A stretch of DNA of 64,000 nucleotides from DATJPR01 sp963752915. Lineage in GTDB: Bacteria > Bacteroidota > Ignavibacteria > UBA10030 > UBA6906. The translations under genes and the position numbers were made by a program. How positions within the stretch are numbered: position 1 is the first letter of the stretch; each line of letters opens with the position of its first letter. Below are positions 9,717 through 19,468 of this stretch, one piece after another. Where the stretch lies: NCBI GenBank assembly GCA_963752915.1, contig CAVVZZ010000015.1, forward strand, positions 372,001-436,000. Direction: 5' to 3'. Under the pieces are notes generated by a model. The model searched no databases. It saw nothing but the letters and a program-made list of their open reading frames with translations, and was not told the origin of the DNA.

Positions 9717-11459
9717 TTGAACCAGCAATCAACGCAGTTTCATCCTCTCAAGAACTTCCTGCGAATCTATCGGGGGCAGTATCTCAAGCTTGTCCTGTCG
9801 ATTTTCCTCTTTGCGATCAAACATTCCCCTGTCTGGATTCTCCCTGTTGTTATGGCGCGGATGATTACGATTATCAGCGATACCAGCAAGTACGCGATTT
9901 CCGACCTGTGGATGGTGAGTGCGATTTTTTTTGTCATCATCCTCCAGAACGTGCCCATGCACACCCTGTTCGTGCGTGTCTTCAGCAGCGCATTAAACAC
10001 CATGCAATGGCAGTTGCGCTCGTCGATCGTCAAACGCCTCCAGGAGCTCTCCATTTCGTTCCATGATCGTTATCAGTCCGGTAGGCTTCAAACGAAAATC
10101 CTCCGCGATGTGGAAACGCTTGAAATTCTCTCCCGGAACCTCATGAATTCGGTTTTTCCCGCTGTGCTGACGATTCTCGTCGCCTTTTCGCTCACTGTGG
10201 TGAAGCAACCCATTGTCGCAGCGTTCTACATTATTTCCGTGCCGGTGGCTTCGAGCCTCGTGTTCCTCTTCTCCAGGAAGATGACCGCGAGGAACAAGGA
10301 ATACCGATCTGAGATCGAATCCCTTTCGGCGAGCGTCGTCGAGATGATTCAAATGATTCCCATCACGCGAGCCCACGGGGCCGAGAGCGTGGAAGTCTCG
10401 AAAATGAATTCCCGCCTTGCCACGGTGAAAACGAAAGGCGTCCGCCTTGAAGTCCTCGGTGCGATCTTTGGCGCGAGTTCCTGGACGTCGTTCCAGCTCG
10501 TCATGCTGGTGTGCCTGCTGTTTACGTCAATCCTCGCGTACCACAGGACGATCGGGGTGGGAGATGTGGTCCTGTTTCAGAGCTATTTCGTCATGATCGT
10601 CGGCGCCGTGAACCTCGTCCTCAATTCCTATCCCGAACTTTCACGCGGATTCGAATCTGTTCGATCCATCAGCGAGATCATGGATTCTCCGGAGGTCGAG
10701 CAGAATGAAGGGAAGAGGGGCGTGCAATCCGTAACGGGACAGTTCGTGATTGACGACGTCAGCTACACGTATGATCGGATGCCGGAGCCTGCCCTCAATC
10801 ACATCACCTTGGAAATCCAGGCCGGCGCCGCGGTCGCATTCGTCGGGGAATCCGGGTCGGGGAAGTCGACGCTGATGAACCTCGTGATCGGCGTACGAAG
10901 GCCGACGAAAGGCAGGATTCTTCTTGACGGAATCGATATGCAGGAGCTCGACCTTCGTCAATACCGCCGCTTTCTGGCGGTCGTTCCGCAATCGTCGCTG
11001 TTGTTCAGCGGTTCTGTCCGCGAAAACATTATCTATGGACTGGAGAGGATCAACGACCGCCGGGTGTGGGATATTCTGGAATTCGCCAATGCTGCGGAGT
11101 TCGTGTCACGACTGCCCGAGGGGCTCGACACGCCGCTTGGGGAGCACGGTGCGAGGCTGTCAGGAGGGCAGCGACAACGGATCGCCATCGCCCGGGCGCT
11201 GATTCGGGACCCGCGGGTGATTGTCCTCGATGAGGCGACGTCGTCACTCGATGTCGTGTCCGAGTCGCTCATCCAGGAGGCGGTCCAACGGTTGATCAAA
11301 GGTCGGACGACCTTCATCGTTGCGCACCGTCTCTCGACGATCCGGAATGCCGATCGTATCGTCGTTATGAAACACGGCACGTGTGTTGAAACCGGCACCC
11401 ACGATCAACTCATGAACGCGAAAGGCGAGTTCTACCGTTTTAAGCAGCTGCAGCTGTAG
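9717..11459 (+). CDS. ABC exporter, fused membrane and ATPase domains
   Basis: A 580-residue half-transporter. A six-helix ABC_membrane domain occupies about residues 25-310, then the nucleotide-binding domain with Walker A GESGSGKST, signature LSGGQRQRIAIARAL, Walker B VIVLDEATSS and H-loop VAHRLST. It should work as a homodimer exporting lipids, peptides or small molecules. The start is a TTG at 9717 with a GGGAG site about 9 bases upstream; no closer ATG keeps the first transmembrane region. It lies directly behind the GH42 gene and converges on the transporter at 11479. The substrate is unknown; the sugar-locus context is suggestive only. Confidence 0.88.
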   Translation: MNQQSTQFHPLKNFLRIYRGQYLKLVLSIFLFAIKHSPVWILPVVMARMITIISDTSKYAISDLWMVSAIFFVIILQNVPMHTLFVRVFSSALNTMQWQLRSSIVKRLQELSISFHDRYQSGRLQTKILRDVETLEILSRNLMNSVFPAVLTILVAFSLTVVKQPIVAAFYIISVPVASSLVFLFSRKMTARNKEYRSEIESLSASVVEMIQMIPITRAHGAESVEVSKMNSRLATVKTKGVRLEVLGAIFGASSWTSFQLVMLVCLLFTSILAYHRTIGVGDVVLFQSYFVMIVGAVNLVLNSYPELSRGFESVRSISEIMDSPEVEQNEGKRGVQSVTGQFVIDDVSYTYDRMPEPALNHITLEIQAGAAVAFVGESGSGKSTLMNLVIGVRRPTKGRILLDGIDMQELDLRQYRRFLAVVPQSSLLFSGSVRENIIYGLERINDRRVWDILEFANAAEFVSRLPEGLDTPLGEHGARLSGGQRQRIAIARALIRDPRVIVLDEATSSLDVVSESLIQEAVQRLIKGRTTFIVAHRLSTIRNADRIVVMKHGTCVETGTHDQLMNAKGEFYRFKQLQL

Positions 11460-11478
11460 CCTGACCGCACGCGCTCCG

Positions 11479-12069
11479 TTAGTTCTTCACGGTACCGAGC
11501 GGAAGCATCGTCTTTTGGTACACCTCGTTGAGAACCTGTGCGATGCCGGTGTAGATCGCGGACAAACCGCAGAGGATCCCTTCATACCCGGCGATCATGG
11601 TGACCTGTTTGCTTTCCGTTGCCTCCCCAATAGCAAGGAGGACAAAGAGGATCGTCAGTGAACCGAATACCAGTTGAAGCGCGCGCGACAACCGGAGTGT
11701 TCCGACGAACATCAGAAGGGTAAACAGCCCCCACAGCAGAAGGAACCATTCCATCCCCGTGTTGGAGCTCTTTTCTCCCCACCCGAGTTTCGGGAGAACA
11801 AGCAACGCCACAAGAACGAGCCAAAAAAACCCGTACGAGACAAACGCCACAAGGCCGAACGTGTTTTTCTTTTTCCATTCCATATAGCCGGCAAGGACCT
11901 GGGCCAAACCTCCGTAGAAGATCCCCATTCCAAGGATCATCGCATTGAATTCATAAATGCCGGCATTGTGGATGTTCAATAGGACCGTCGTCATGCCGAA
12001 GGCAAGGAGTCCAAGCGGGGCTGGGTTGGCTGTGGTGTCTTTGGCTTCGAAGACTGTGGCGTCACTCAC
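11479..12069 (-). CDS. satP: Acetate/succinate uptake transporter (GPR1/FUN34/YaaH, SatP-like)
   Basis: A 196-residue six-helix membrane protein. The family signature NPAPLGLLAFGMTT is near the N-terminus, followed by FYGGLAQVLAGYMEWKKKNT, and the size matches SatP. It would carry acetate or succinate with protons across the inner membrane. The start is the GTG at 12069, placed by a strong GAGGAGGG site about 7 bases upstream; the open frame extending to 12369 has no family similarity and no ribosome site. It is monocistronic on the minus strand between two plus-strand blocks. Acetate handling fits the acetate kinase and phosphoketolase genes further right. Confidence 0.87.
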   Translation of the reverse strand: MSDATVFEAKDTTANPAPLGLLAFGMTTVLLNIHNAGIYEFNAMILGMGIFYGGLAQVLAGYMEWKKKNTFGLVAFVSYGFFWLVLVALLVLPKLGWGEKSSNTGMEWFLLLWGLFTLLMFVGTLRLSRALQLVFGSLTILFVLLAIGEATESKQVTMIAGYEGILCGLSAIYTGIAQVLNEVYQKTMLPLGTVKN

Positions 12070-12255
12070 GATAGTTCCCTCCTCGGTTGTGGTATGAATT
12101 CGCCAATTGTAAGCAGCTTTCGTGCCGAATGCAAGGGATTGAAGCCTGCGAATATCGCCGGAAACGGTTGATTGCTTCGGCATCAAGTTGTAACTTTCGG
12201 CATCCCGTGGTACACCATCACCGATTCCGGTTGAAAACAGGCGACATCGTTCCCC

Positions 12256-13163
12256 ATGAATCCTCTCATCTCGTTTGTCGTCCCTGCGGCAGCCGTGGGT
12301 CAGCCCCTTACTCAGACGGGTTCTCCCGGACTCCCGGCGCATCCATTTGTCTGTACGGACTATACTCAAGGGGAGGTCTTCGTGATCTACCGTTCAGGGG
12401 AGAGTGAATGGTCGTACCCAGCGGAACGCTGCAACGACATCTGGTCGCTCCCGAATGGGAATCTCTCTGTTCAACACGGGCAACGGCGTGAAAGAAGTCA
12501 CGCGGGGCGGAGCAGGTGGTATTCGACTACGAATCGAAGAGTGAAATCTACGCGTGTCAACGACTGCCGAACGGAAACACGTTTATCGGGGAATGCAACT
12601 CCGGCACGCTCCTGGAAGTCTCGCCGGAAGGGGGAAATCGTCAAACGCGATCCGGCTGCTCCCGGATGGGGATCGATGGCGGTCATGCGTTTATGCGAAA
12701 CGCACGCAAACTCAGGAACGGGAACTACCTTGTCAGCGCACTATGGATTGGACAAAGTGCGCGAATACGATTCTCGACGGCAAGGGTGATCCGGGAAATT
12801 CTCAATCAAAGGAGGGCCACACTCAGTCCTGCGATCTTCCGAACGGCAACACGCTCATTGCCTGCTCCGACCACAATGGCGACCCGCGGATTGTTGAGGT
12901 CGACGCCTCCAAAGCTCTCACCTGGCAGTTGACAAAAGACGAGTTGCCCGGAATAGAGTTGAAATTCATGACCGGCATGCAATGCCTTCCCAACGGAAAC
13001 CTCGTTCTCACGAACTGGCTGGGTCACAACCATTTCGGAGAAGCGCCGCATCGCATTTGAGATCACCCGGGGCAAGAAGGTGGTCTGGGAGTACAGGGAT
13101 ACGTCGGTGGTAAAGACCATGTCGAGCATTCAACTGCTGGACGTCAGTGGGAACGCCATATAA
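12256..13163 (+). pseudogene. Secreted PQQ/arylsulfotransferase-like beta-propeller, multiply frameshifted
   Basis: Fragments of one beta-propeller protein can be followed through all three plus frames. They are DIWSLPNGNL (frame of 12256), LFNTGNGVKEVTRGG, VFDYESKSEIYACQRLPNGN, EIVKR, IRLLPDGD, GGHAFMRNARKLRNGNYLVS, AHYGLDKVREYDS, DLPNGNTLIACSDHNGDPRI, MQCLPNGNLVLTNWLGHN, and EITRGKKVVWEYRDTSVV ending at TAA 13161-13163. The repeated LPNGN turns mark the propeller blades. At least eight frame changes are needed, so no functional product is possible from this copy. The N-terminus at 12256 is signal-peptide-like. The parent would have been about 300 residues. Its neighbours downstream are glycosidases, also damaged. 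Confidence 0.8.
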
Positions 13164-13181
13164 GGAGAGATTATCCACTTA

Positions 13182-15075
13182 ATGTTGAGACCAATGAAGG
13201 CACTCGTTCTTGTCGCAGCACTGCTCCTTACAGGAAGCGCTTCCGCGTTTTCGGGTGGTGGTTACAGAAATTTCCACGTCGCGGTCTATGCACGCGCCTA
13301 TGAAGTGCAACACATGGATAGTCTGCAGTGGCTCGTGCCGGTGTGGGACGAAATCTCGAGGCAGGTGAAGGTCGACAAGATCTATCTCGAAACGCATCGT
13401 GATAGGATTCTCGTCAATGAAAAAACGATTGAGGCCGCCAAGAGGTTTTTCGAAGCAAAGGGGATCACGGTCGCGGGGGGAATCACCTACACGGTGAACG
13501 AGAGAAACCGTTACGAGACCTTCTGCTATACGAACCCTGAACACCGGAAACAGGTAAAGGAAATCGCGGAATACACCGCCAGACATTTTGACGAGATCAT
13601 TCTCGATGACTTCTTTTTTACCGACTGCAAGTGCGAGCTTTGCATCAAGGCCAAAGGGAATCAGACCTGGACCCAGTACCGGCTGAACCTGATGACGAAG
13701 GCGGCGAAGGAGTTGGTCCTGGACCCTGCCAAGGCGGTGAATCCCCGGGTAAAGATCGTGATCAAGTTTCCGAATTGGTACGAGCACTTTCAGGGCCTGG
13801 GGTTCAATCTGGAGCAGGAGCCGACGATGTTCGACGGAATTTACACGGGAACCGAGACACGGGATCCCGTGCACAGTGGACAACACCTCCAGCAATATGA
13901 GAGCTATCTGATCTACCGTTATTTCGAGAACATCGCCCCGGGGAGAAACGGCGGCGGGTGGGTGGATCCAGGCGGACTGCGGTATATGGATCGATATGCC
14001 GAACAGCTTTGGATGACGCTCTTCGCGAAGGCCCCTGAAATCACGCTTTTTGATTTCCGCCAGTTGCAGCGGCCATTTCTTCCGACCGACCGCGCTGAAT
14101 GGCAGGGGGAGCACACAAGCTTCGACTACGATGCGATGCTCAGGCCGATCCCTGCCAGGGACGGAAGTACGAAAGCGCCAACTATCGATCGCTCGTGCTG
14201 CCGGGTACACATTCGAGCAGGTTGACTCCGTGCTCGGAACCCTGGGCCGTCCGATCGGCATCAAGAGCTACAAACCCTACAATTCTCTGGGGGAGGATTT
14301 TCTTCAGAACTTCTTCGGGATGGCCGGGATTCCGATGGATATTGTCCCGGAGTTTCCTGTCGATTCGAAGATGATCCTTCTCACCGAATCCGCGAAATAC
14401 GATCCGACGATTGTCGCGAAGATACAAGGGCAGTTGATCGCCGGGAAAAACGTGATGATCACGTCGGGCCTTCTCGGGGCATTGGAAGGGAAGGGAATCG
14501 AGGATATTGTGGAACTCCGGTACACCGACAAGAAAGTGTTGGCCAAGGATTTTGTCGTCGGCGGGCAGGAGGAGTGCGCGGCGAGTTCTGCGGTGTTGTT
14601 TCCGCAGATCAAATATCTCACCAATGACTCATGGGAAGATATCTCGTGCCTTGCGTCGGGCAATGGCTTCCCGGTCCTTCATCAGGCGCGGTACGCGAAC
14701 GGTTCATTGTTCGTCCTGACGATCCCCGATAACTTTGCCGACCTGTACAATCTGCCTGCCGGAGTCCTGAACCGGATCAGGAGCGTTCTCTCCCAGGACA
14801 TCCCCGTCCGTATTGAAGGTCCGTCGCAGGTGTCCCTCATGGTGTATGACAACGGGACATTCATCGTGGAGTCGTTCCGCCAGGAAAGCGTCAGTATTCG
14901 TGTAACGACGCCCAGACAGATCTCTTCTCTGACGAATGTACAGACCGGGGAAGAGATCACGGGCAAACCGTCCGAAGATCGTCCTGTCTGGGGAAGAGAC
15001 AAGGAAGAAAAAACGTCATTCGATATTACGGTCAAGCCCCATTCCTATATGGTGTTCTCAGGAAAAGAAAATGCA
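13182..15075 (+). pseudogene. Secreted TIM-barrel-like glycoside-hydrolase-related protein, frameshifted
   Basis: Begins with a signal peptide (MKALVLVAALLLTGSASA from the second Met). The body contains the sequence FDEIILDDFFFTDCKCELC, an acidic strand end with a Cys cluster typical of uncharacterised barrel proteins found beside glycosidases in Bacteroidota. I cannot name the family. The frame breaks at 14184-14191, where ATCG is tandemly repeated. Deleting one ATCG rejoins APTI to ARAAGYTFEQVDSVLG, and the protein continues one frame over for about 290 more residues. Upstream, AAGGAGAG sits about 11 bases before ATG 13182. The second frame has no stop before the start of the GH78 gene at 15076, so the original stop codon also seems lost. 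Confidence 0.7.
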
Positions 15076-17489
15076 ATGATCGTTCAAAGAAGTATCCTGG
15101 CAACCTTCGTTCCTGCTTGCAACTGCCATACCGGCCCTGCCGCGGGCCGGGAGTGGGCGCCGATGCAGTCGGACCCCGCTGGATCACTCCCGGCGGCAGA
15201 GCGATAGCGGTTGCTGAACGCGCGTGCCCTGTCATGCGATCCTCGTTCACGGTCGACGGTCCAATTTCACGCGCCCTCGTCAGGATAGTCGGCCTCGGCC
15301 ATTTCCAGCTCTCGCTCAACGGCAAGCGCGTAGGTGCATCCCTTATCGATCAGCCCTGGTCGGAATACAGCAAGACGATCTACGAGCAGGAGTTCGATAT
15401 CACCGATCTCGTGCGAAAGGGGGAGAATGCGTGGGGGGTGATGCTCGGGAATTCTTTCTGGTGTGTTCAGAAGCCCGCCGACTCCATGCGCTACGTGAAG
15501 ACCGACGCCATGCCCGATTTCTCTGAAGGGCGCACATATCTTCTCAGGCTGGAGGCGCGGATCACGATGAAGGATGGCACGGAGAAGGTCGTCGCAAGCG
15601 ATCGCTCATGGAAGTGGACCGACGGCCCCCTCATCTCTTCTAACGTGTACGGGGGCGAAGACTACGATGCGAGGCGGTTGCCCGTAGGCTGGGATGCGCC
15701 CGGGTTCGACGATGCAAAATGGAAGGCCGTCGACATCGTCCCGGCCCCCAAGGGTCAGGTCGAACCCTATCATGCTCCCCCAATCACCGCTCACGAACAG
15801 TTTGAACCTGCAAAGATCGTCTCACCGGGTCCGGGTGAGTTTACCTATGTCTTCCCGCAAAACTGTTCTGCGCTCCTTCGCTTCACCGTTGAAGGCGCGG
15901 CAGGGAGGACCATCCGTTTCAAGCCCTGCGAATACATGGATTCCACCGGGAAGGTAAAATTCACCTACACGTGGGGAACAGGAAAAGACATATGGCATGA
16001 CTATACACTTCGGGGTTCCGGGCCCGAGGAGCACCAGATTCTTTTCTGCTACGTCGGATGTCAGTATGTAGGAGTAACCGGTGCCGTGCCTGAGGGCTAT
16101 CCTAATCCCGGCACACTTCCTGTGATCAAGTCTTTGGAGCTTGTCCACGTCCGGGCGGATTGCCCGATTGTCGGGACATTCTCCTGCTCCAGCGAGCTCC
16201 AGAATCGCGCACATGCGATGATTGACTGGTCGATCCGTTCGAACATGAGCTATGTCGCAACCGACTGCCCTCATCGCGAGAAGAACGGATGGCTCGAGCA
16301 GGCCTGGCATATGGCAAGAGCGATAAGCTACGGATACGACATTCGGCGTTGGTACGAAAAAATCGCCCGTGACATCCGCGACACGCAGCTTCCGGACGGG
16401 CATATCCCGACGAATTGTCCGAACTACCTTGTCGGCATCGGGCCCCACGGATATTGGAACGAGGCCCCGGAATGGGGGATTGCTGGAGTCCTGGTCCCGT
16501 GGCACCTCTATGAGTGGTACGGTGACACTAACGCCCTCGAAGTGAGCTACGAGAGCATGAAGAAGTACATCGATTACCTCTCGCGCGGTGCAAAGGACGG
16601 GATCATCAACAGCAACCTGGGAGATTGGTACGACTACGGGCATGGAAAAGGAGACGGACCGTCGCAATGGACCCCGACGACCCTGACGGCCACTGCAATC
16701 TGGGCTCTCGGTGCGTCAACGGTCGCACGGACAGCGGCGGTCCTGGGAAACAGCGCAGACGAGCACGTTTACGACAGTCTCGCGGCGCACGTCAAAGCGG
16801 ACTTCCAGCGACGATTCTATGATCCGGTTCGGAAGTCCGTGCTAAACCATGGATCATGCCAGGCCGCCAACAGTGTCGCCCTGTGCGCCGGGCTCGTACC
16901 CGAAGGAGACCGCGCAGCCGTGTTGCAGGCAATCGTCGATGATCTCGAACGGCGCGACTGGCAGCAGACTGTTGGCGAAGTGATGCAGGTGTTTCTGGTC
17001 CGTGCCTTGGCCGAGGGAGGTCGGGGCGACGTGTTGCACAAGATCTACAGCCGGGAGAACCGGGGAAGCTACGGTTACATGGTGCGCCAGGGATTGACCA
17101 CGTTGCCGGAGAGTTGGGACGCGAGGCCGGGGACAGGGAACAGCATGAATCATTTTATGCTCGGCCATCTCGTTGAATGGCATTATGCCTATGTTGCCGG
17201 CATCCGACAGTTGCCGGGGAGCGTCGGATGGCGCCGGGTGTTGATCGCGCCTGAACCGGGGACGATCGACAGCGCGGCTGCAGAATTCAAGAGTCCGTCG
17301 GGAACGATCGCGGTCGCGTGGAACCAGCATCACGGGGAATTTATGATGACGGTGACCGTGCCCGAACAGATCGAAGCAATTGCCGTTCTCCCGAACGGCG
17401 AACGGGACTCCCTCAGAGCTGGGAGGACGACGCTGAAGGTGAAGATGCCGGCCGAAGGGGGCGAAAAGGCTGCGAAAGATGCGCATTGA
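15076..17489 (+). pseudogene. GH78 alpha-L-rhamnosidase with a frameshift near its N-terminus
   Basis: The bulk, read in the frame ending at 17489, is a GH78 enzyme. It has a beta-sandwich with VGLGHFQLSLNGKRVG and YSKTIYEQEFDITDLV, then the (alpha/alpha)6 barrel with the catalytic-region motif ATDCPHREKNGWLEQAW, and a C-terminal sandwich. It would release L-rhamnose from pectin-type or glycoside substrates. The signal-peptide start MIVQRSILATF at 15076 is in a different frame, and the switch falls around 15174-15177. There a CCCC run would have to be CCCCC to join QSDP to RWITPGG. In the frame shown no in-frame start with a signal peptide exists, though an internal start such as ATG 15234 could make a cytoplasmic protein. 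Confidence 0.82.
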
Positions 17490-17541
17490 CCATGTTGTGG
17501 GGATTCGGAACGCACACGCATATCGAAAAGGGACGCTGAAA

Positions 17542-19416
17542 ATGAGATACGCCCTTGTAGTTCTTCTTCTGCTGTCGATTGCTCATGTCGTCTCTGCCAC
17601 AGAATTCCATGTCGCAGGTACCGGCAATGATGCCAATGACGGCTCTTCATCTCGACCGTTCAAGACGATATCGGCAGCGGCAAGGGTTGCGCAGCCGGGA
17701 GACATTATCACTGTGCATGCGGGGGTCTACCGGGAACGGATCAGTCCGCCGCGGGGAGGCGAATCCGATCAAAAGCGCATTGTGTATCAGGCCGCCCCGG
17801 GCGAACAGGTGGAGATCAAAGGGTCCGAGATCATCAAACACTGGGCACAGGTCCGGGATGATGTCTGGAAGGTGGTTGTCCCGAATACATTGTTCGGGAC
17901 CTTCAATCCCTTCAGCGATGAACTTCACGGCGACTGGTTCGATCCGATGGGCCGGAAGCATCATACAGGCGCCGTGTATCTTGAGAACAACTGGCTGACA
18001 GAAGCGGCAACACTGAACGACGTCATGAAATCCACCGGCAACAATCCGCTCTGGTTCGCGCAAGTCGACGACAAGAACACGACGATATGGGCGCAATTCA
18101 AAGGGGTCAATCCCAATCTGCAGAACGTGGAGATCAACGTTCGGCAGACGGTGTTCTATCCCGAGAAAACGGGGATCAACTATATTACGGTCCGCGGGTT
18201 CATCATGGACAACGCAGCAACGCCATGGGCACCGCCGACCGCGGAGCAGATCGGCTTGATCGGAACTCACTGGAGCAAGGGCTGGATCATTGAAAATAAT
18301 GTGATCAGTCATTCCATGTGTTCCGGGATCTCGCTTGGGAAATACGGAGACGAGTGGGATAACACATCGGCCAACACCGCGGAGGGGTACGTCAAGACCA
18401 TCGACCGCGCCCTGGCGAGTGGATGGACCAAAGAAGCCATAGGCCACCACATCGTCCGGAATAATACGATTTCAGAATGCGAGCAGGCAGGGATTGTCGG
18501 GAGTCTCGGGGCAATTTTCAGTCAGATCGAAGGGAACGATATCTACAACATATGGACCAAGCGACTCTTCAGCGGGGCTGAAATGGCGGGCATCAAGCTT
18601 CACGCTGCCATTGACGTGCTGATCAAGGGCAACCGGATTCACACCACGGGGCGCGGACTCTGGCTGGATTGGATGGCGCAGGGCACGCGCGTGACAGGTA
18701 ATCTGTTCTATGACAACTCTACGGACGATATTCTCATGGAAGTCGATCACGGGCCGTACCTTGTCGACAACAATCTCCTCATGTCGGACTGCAGTCTCCG
18801 CGATGTCTCCGAAGGAGGCGCGTTTGTTCACAATCTCTTTGCCGGCATGATCGACGACGTGCCGGAGCTGAGTCGCTCGACACCGTTCATGCAGGCGCAC
18901 TCGACCGCTTTGGCCGGAATGAGCAAAACGCAGGGGGGCGACGATCGCTTCTACAACAATATTATCGTCAGCCCGTCGGGCTCGGCAAAATCCTCTTCGA
19001 CCGGGAGCGAGCCTCCTCCCCGATTCGCCGGATATGGGCTCTGGGTCTACGATACGCGGGACGCGGCGATTCAAACAGGGGGAAACGTTTATTTCAACGG
19101 CGCGCGCCCATGCAGCAAGGAAGTCAACCCGCTTGTCCTGTCGGACGTTGATCCGAAGATCAAAATCGTCGAGAGAGACAGCAGCATATTCCTCACGATG
19201 ACAATGGGGGACGCGTTTGCGAAGTTTACCACGACATTTGTGACCACAGAACGGTTGGGGAAAACAAAAGTGTCCGGACTGGGCTATGAGAATCCGGATG
19301 GGTCGCCGTTGAGGGTCGACTCCGACTTTTTCGCGAAGCGACGGAGCTTTGCCAATCCTTCTGCGGGTCCGTTTGCAGACCCTGAGGCTGGGGTAAGGAT
19401 GATCAGGGTTTGGTAG
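17542..19416 (+). CDS. Secreted right-handed parallel beta-helix protein
   Basis: A 624-residue exported protein: signal peptide MRYALVVLLLLSIAHVVSA, then TEFHVAGTGNDANDGSSSRP, the DUF1565-like opening seen in many beta-helix polysaccharide enzymes. Repeated coils with stacked Asn (IIENNVISHS, HHIVRNNTISECEQAGIVG, VLIKGNRIHTTGRGLWLDWM) follow to about residue 480. It may be a glycoside hydrolase or polysaccharide lyase acting on the same polymer as the GH78 and GH94 genes around it, but the specificity cannot be read. The ATG at 17542 is chosen because the signal peptide starts there and an AAGGGA-like site precedes it; the longer frame from 17479 adds an unrelated tail. The frame is intact. 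Confidence 0.75.
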   Translation: MRYALVVLLLLSIAHVVSATEFHVAGTGNDANDGSSSRPFKTISAAARVAQPGDIITVHAGVYRERISPPRGGESDQKRIVYQAAPGEQVEIKGSEIIKHWAQVRDDVWKVVVPNTLFGTFNPFSDELHGDWFDPMGRKHHTGAVYLENNWLTEAATLNDVMKSTGNNPLWFAQVDDKNTTIWAQFKGVNPNLQNVEINVRQTVFYPEKTGINYITVRGFIMDNAATPWAPPTAEQIGLIGTHWSKGWIIENNVISHSMCSGISLGKYGDEWDNTSANTAEGYVKTIDRALASGWTKEAIGHHIVRNNTISECEQAGIVGSLGAIFSQIEGNDIYNIWTKRLFSGAEMAGIKLHAAIDVLIKGNRIHTTGRGLWLDWMAQGTRVTGNLFYDNSTDDILMEVDHGPYLVDNNLLMSDCSLRDVSEGGAFVHNLFAGMIDDVPELSRSTPFMQAHSTALAGMSKTQGGDDRFYNNIIVSPSGSAKSSSTGSEPPPRFAGYGLWVYDTRDAAIQTGGNVYFNGARPCSKEVNPLVLSDVDPKIKIVERDSSIFLTMTMGDAFAKFTTTFVTTERLGKTKVSGLGYENPDGSPLRVDSDFFAKRRSFANPSAGPFADPEAGVRMIRVW

Positions 19417-19468
19417 TCCGGTAGAATCTGTAGCTCACCTCATGCGACATTTCCCGGGAGTGTACACT

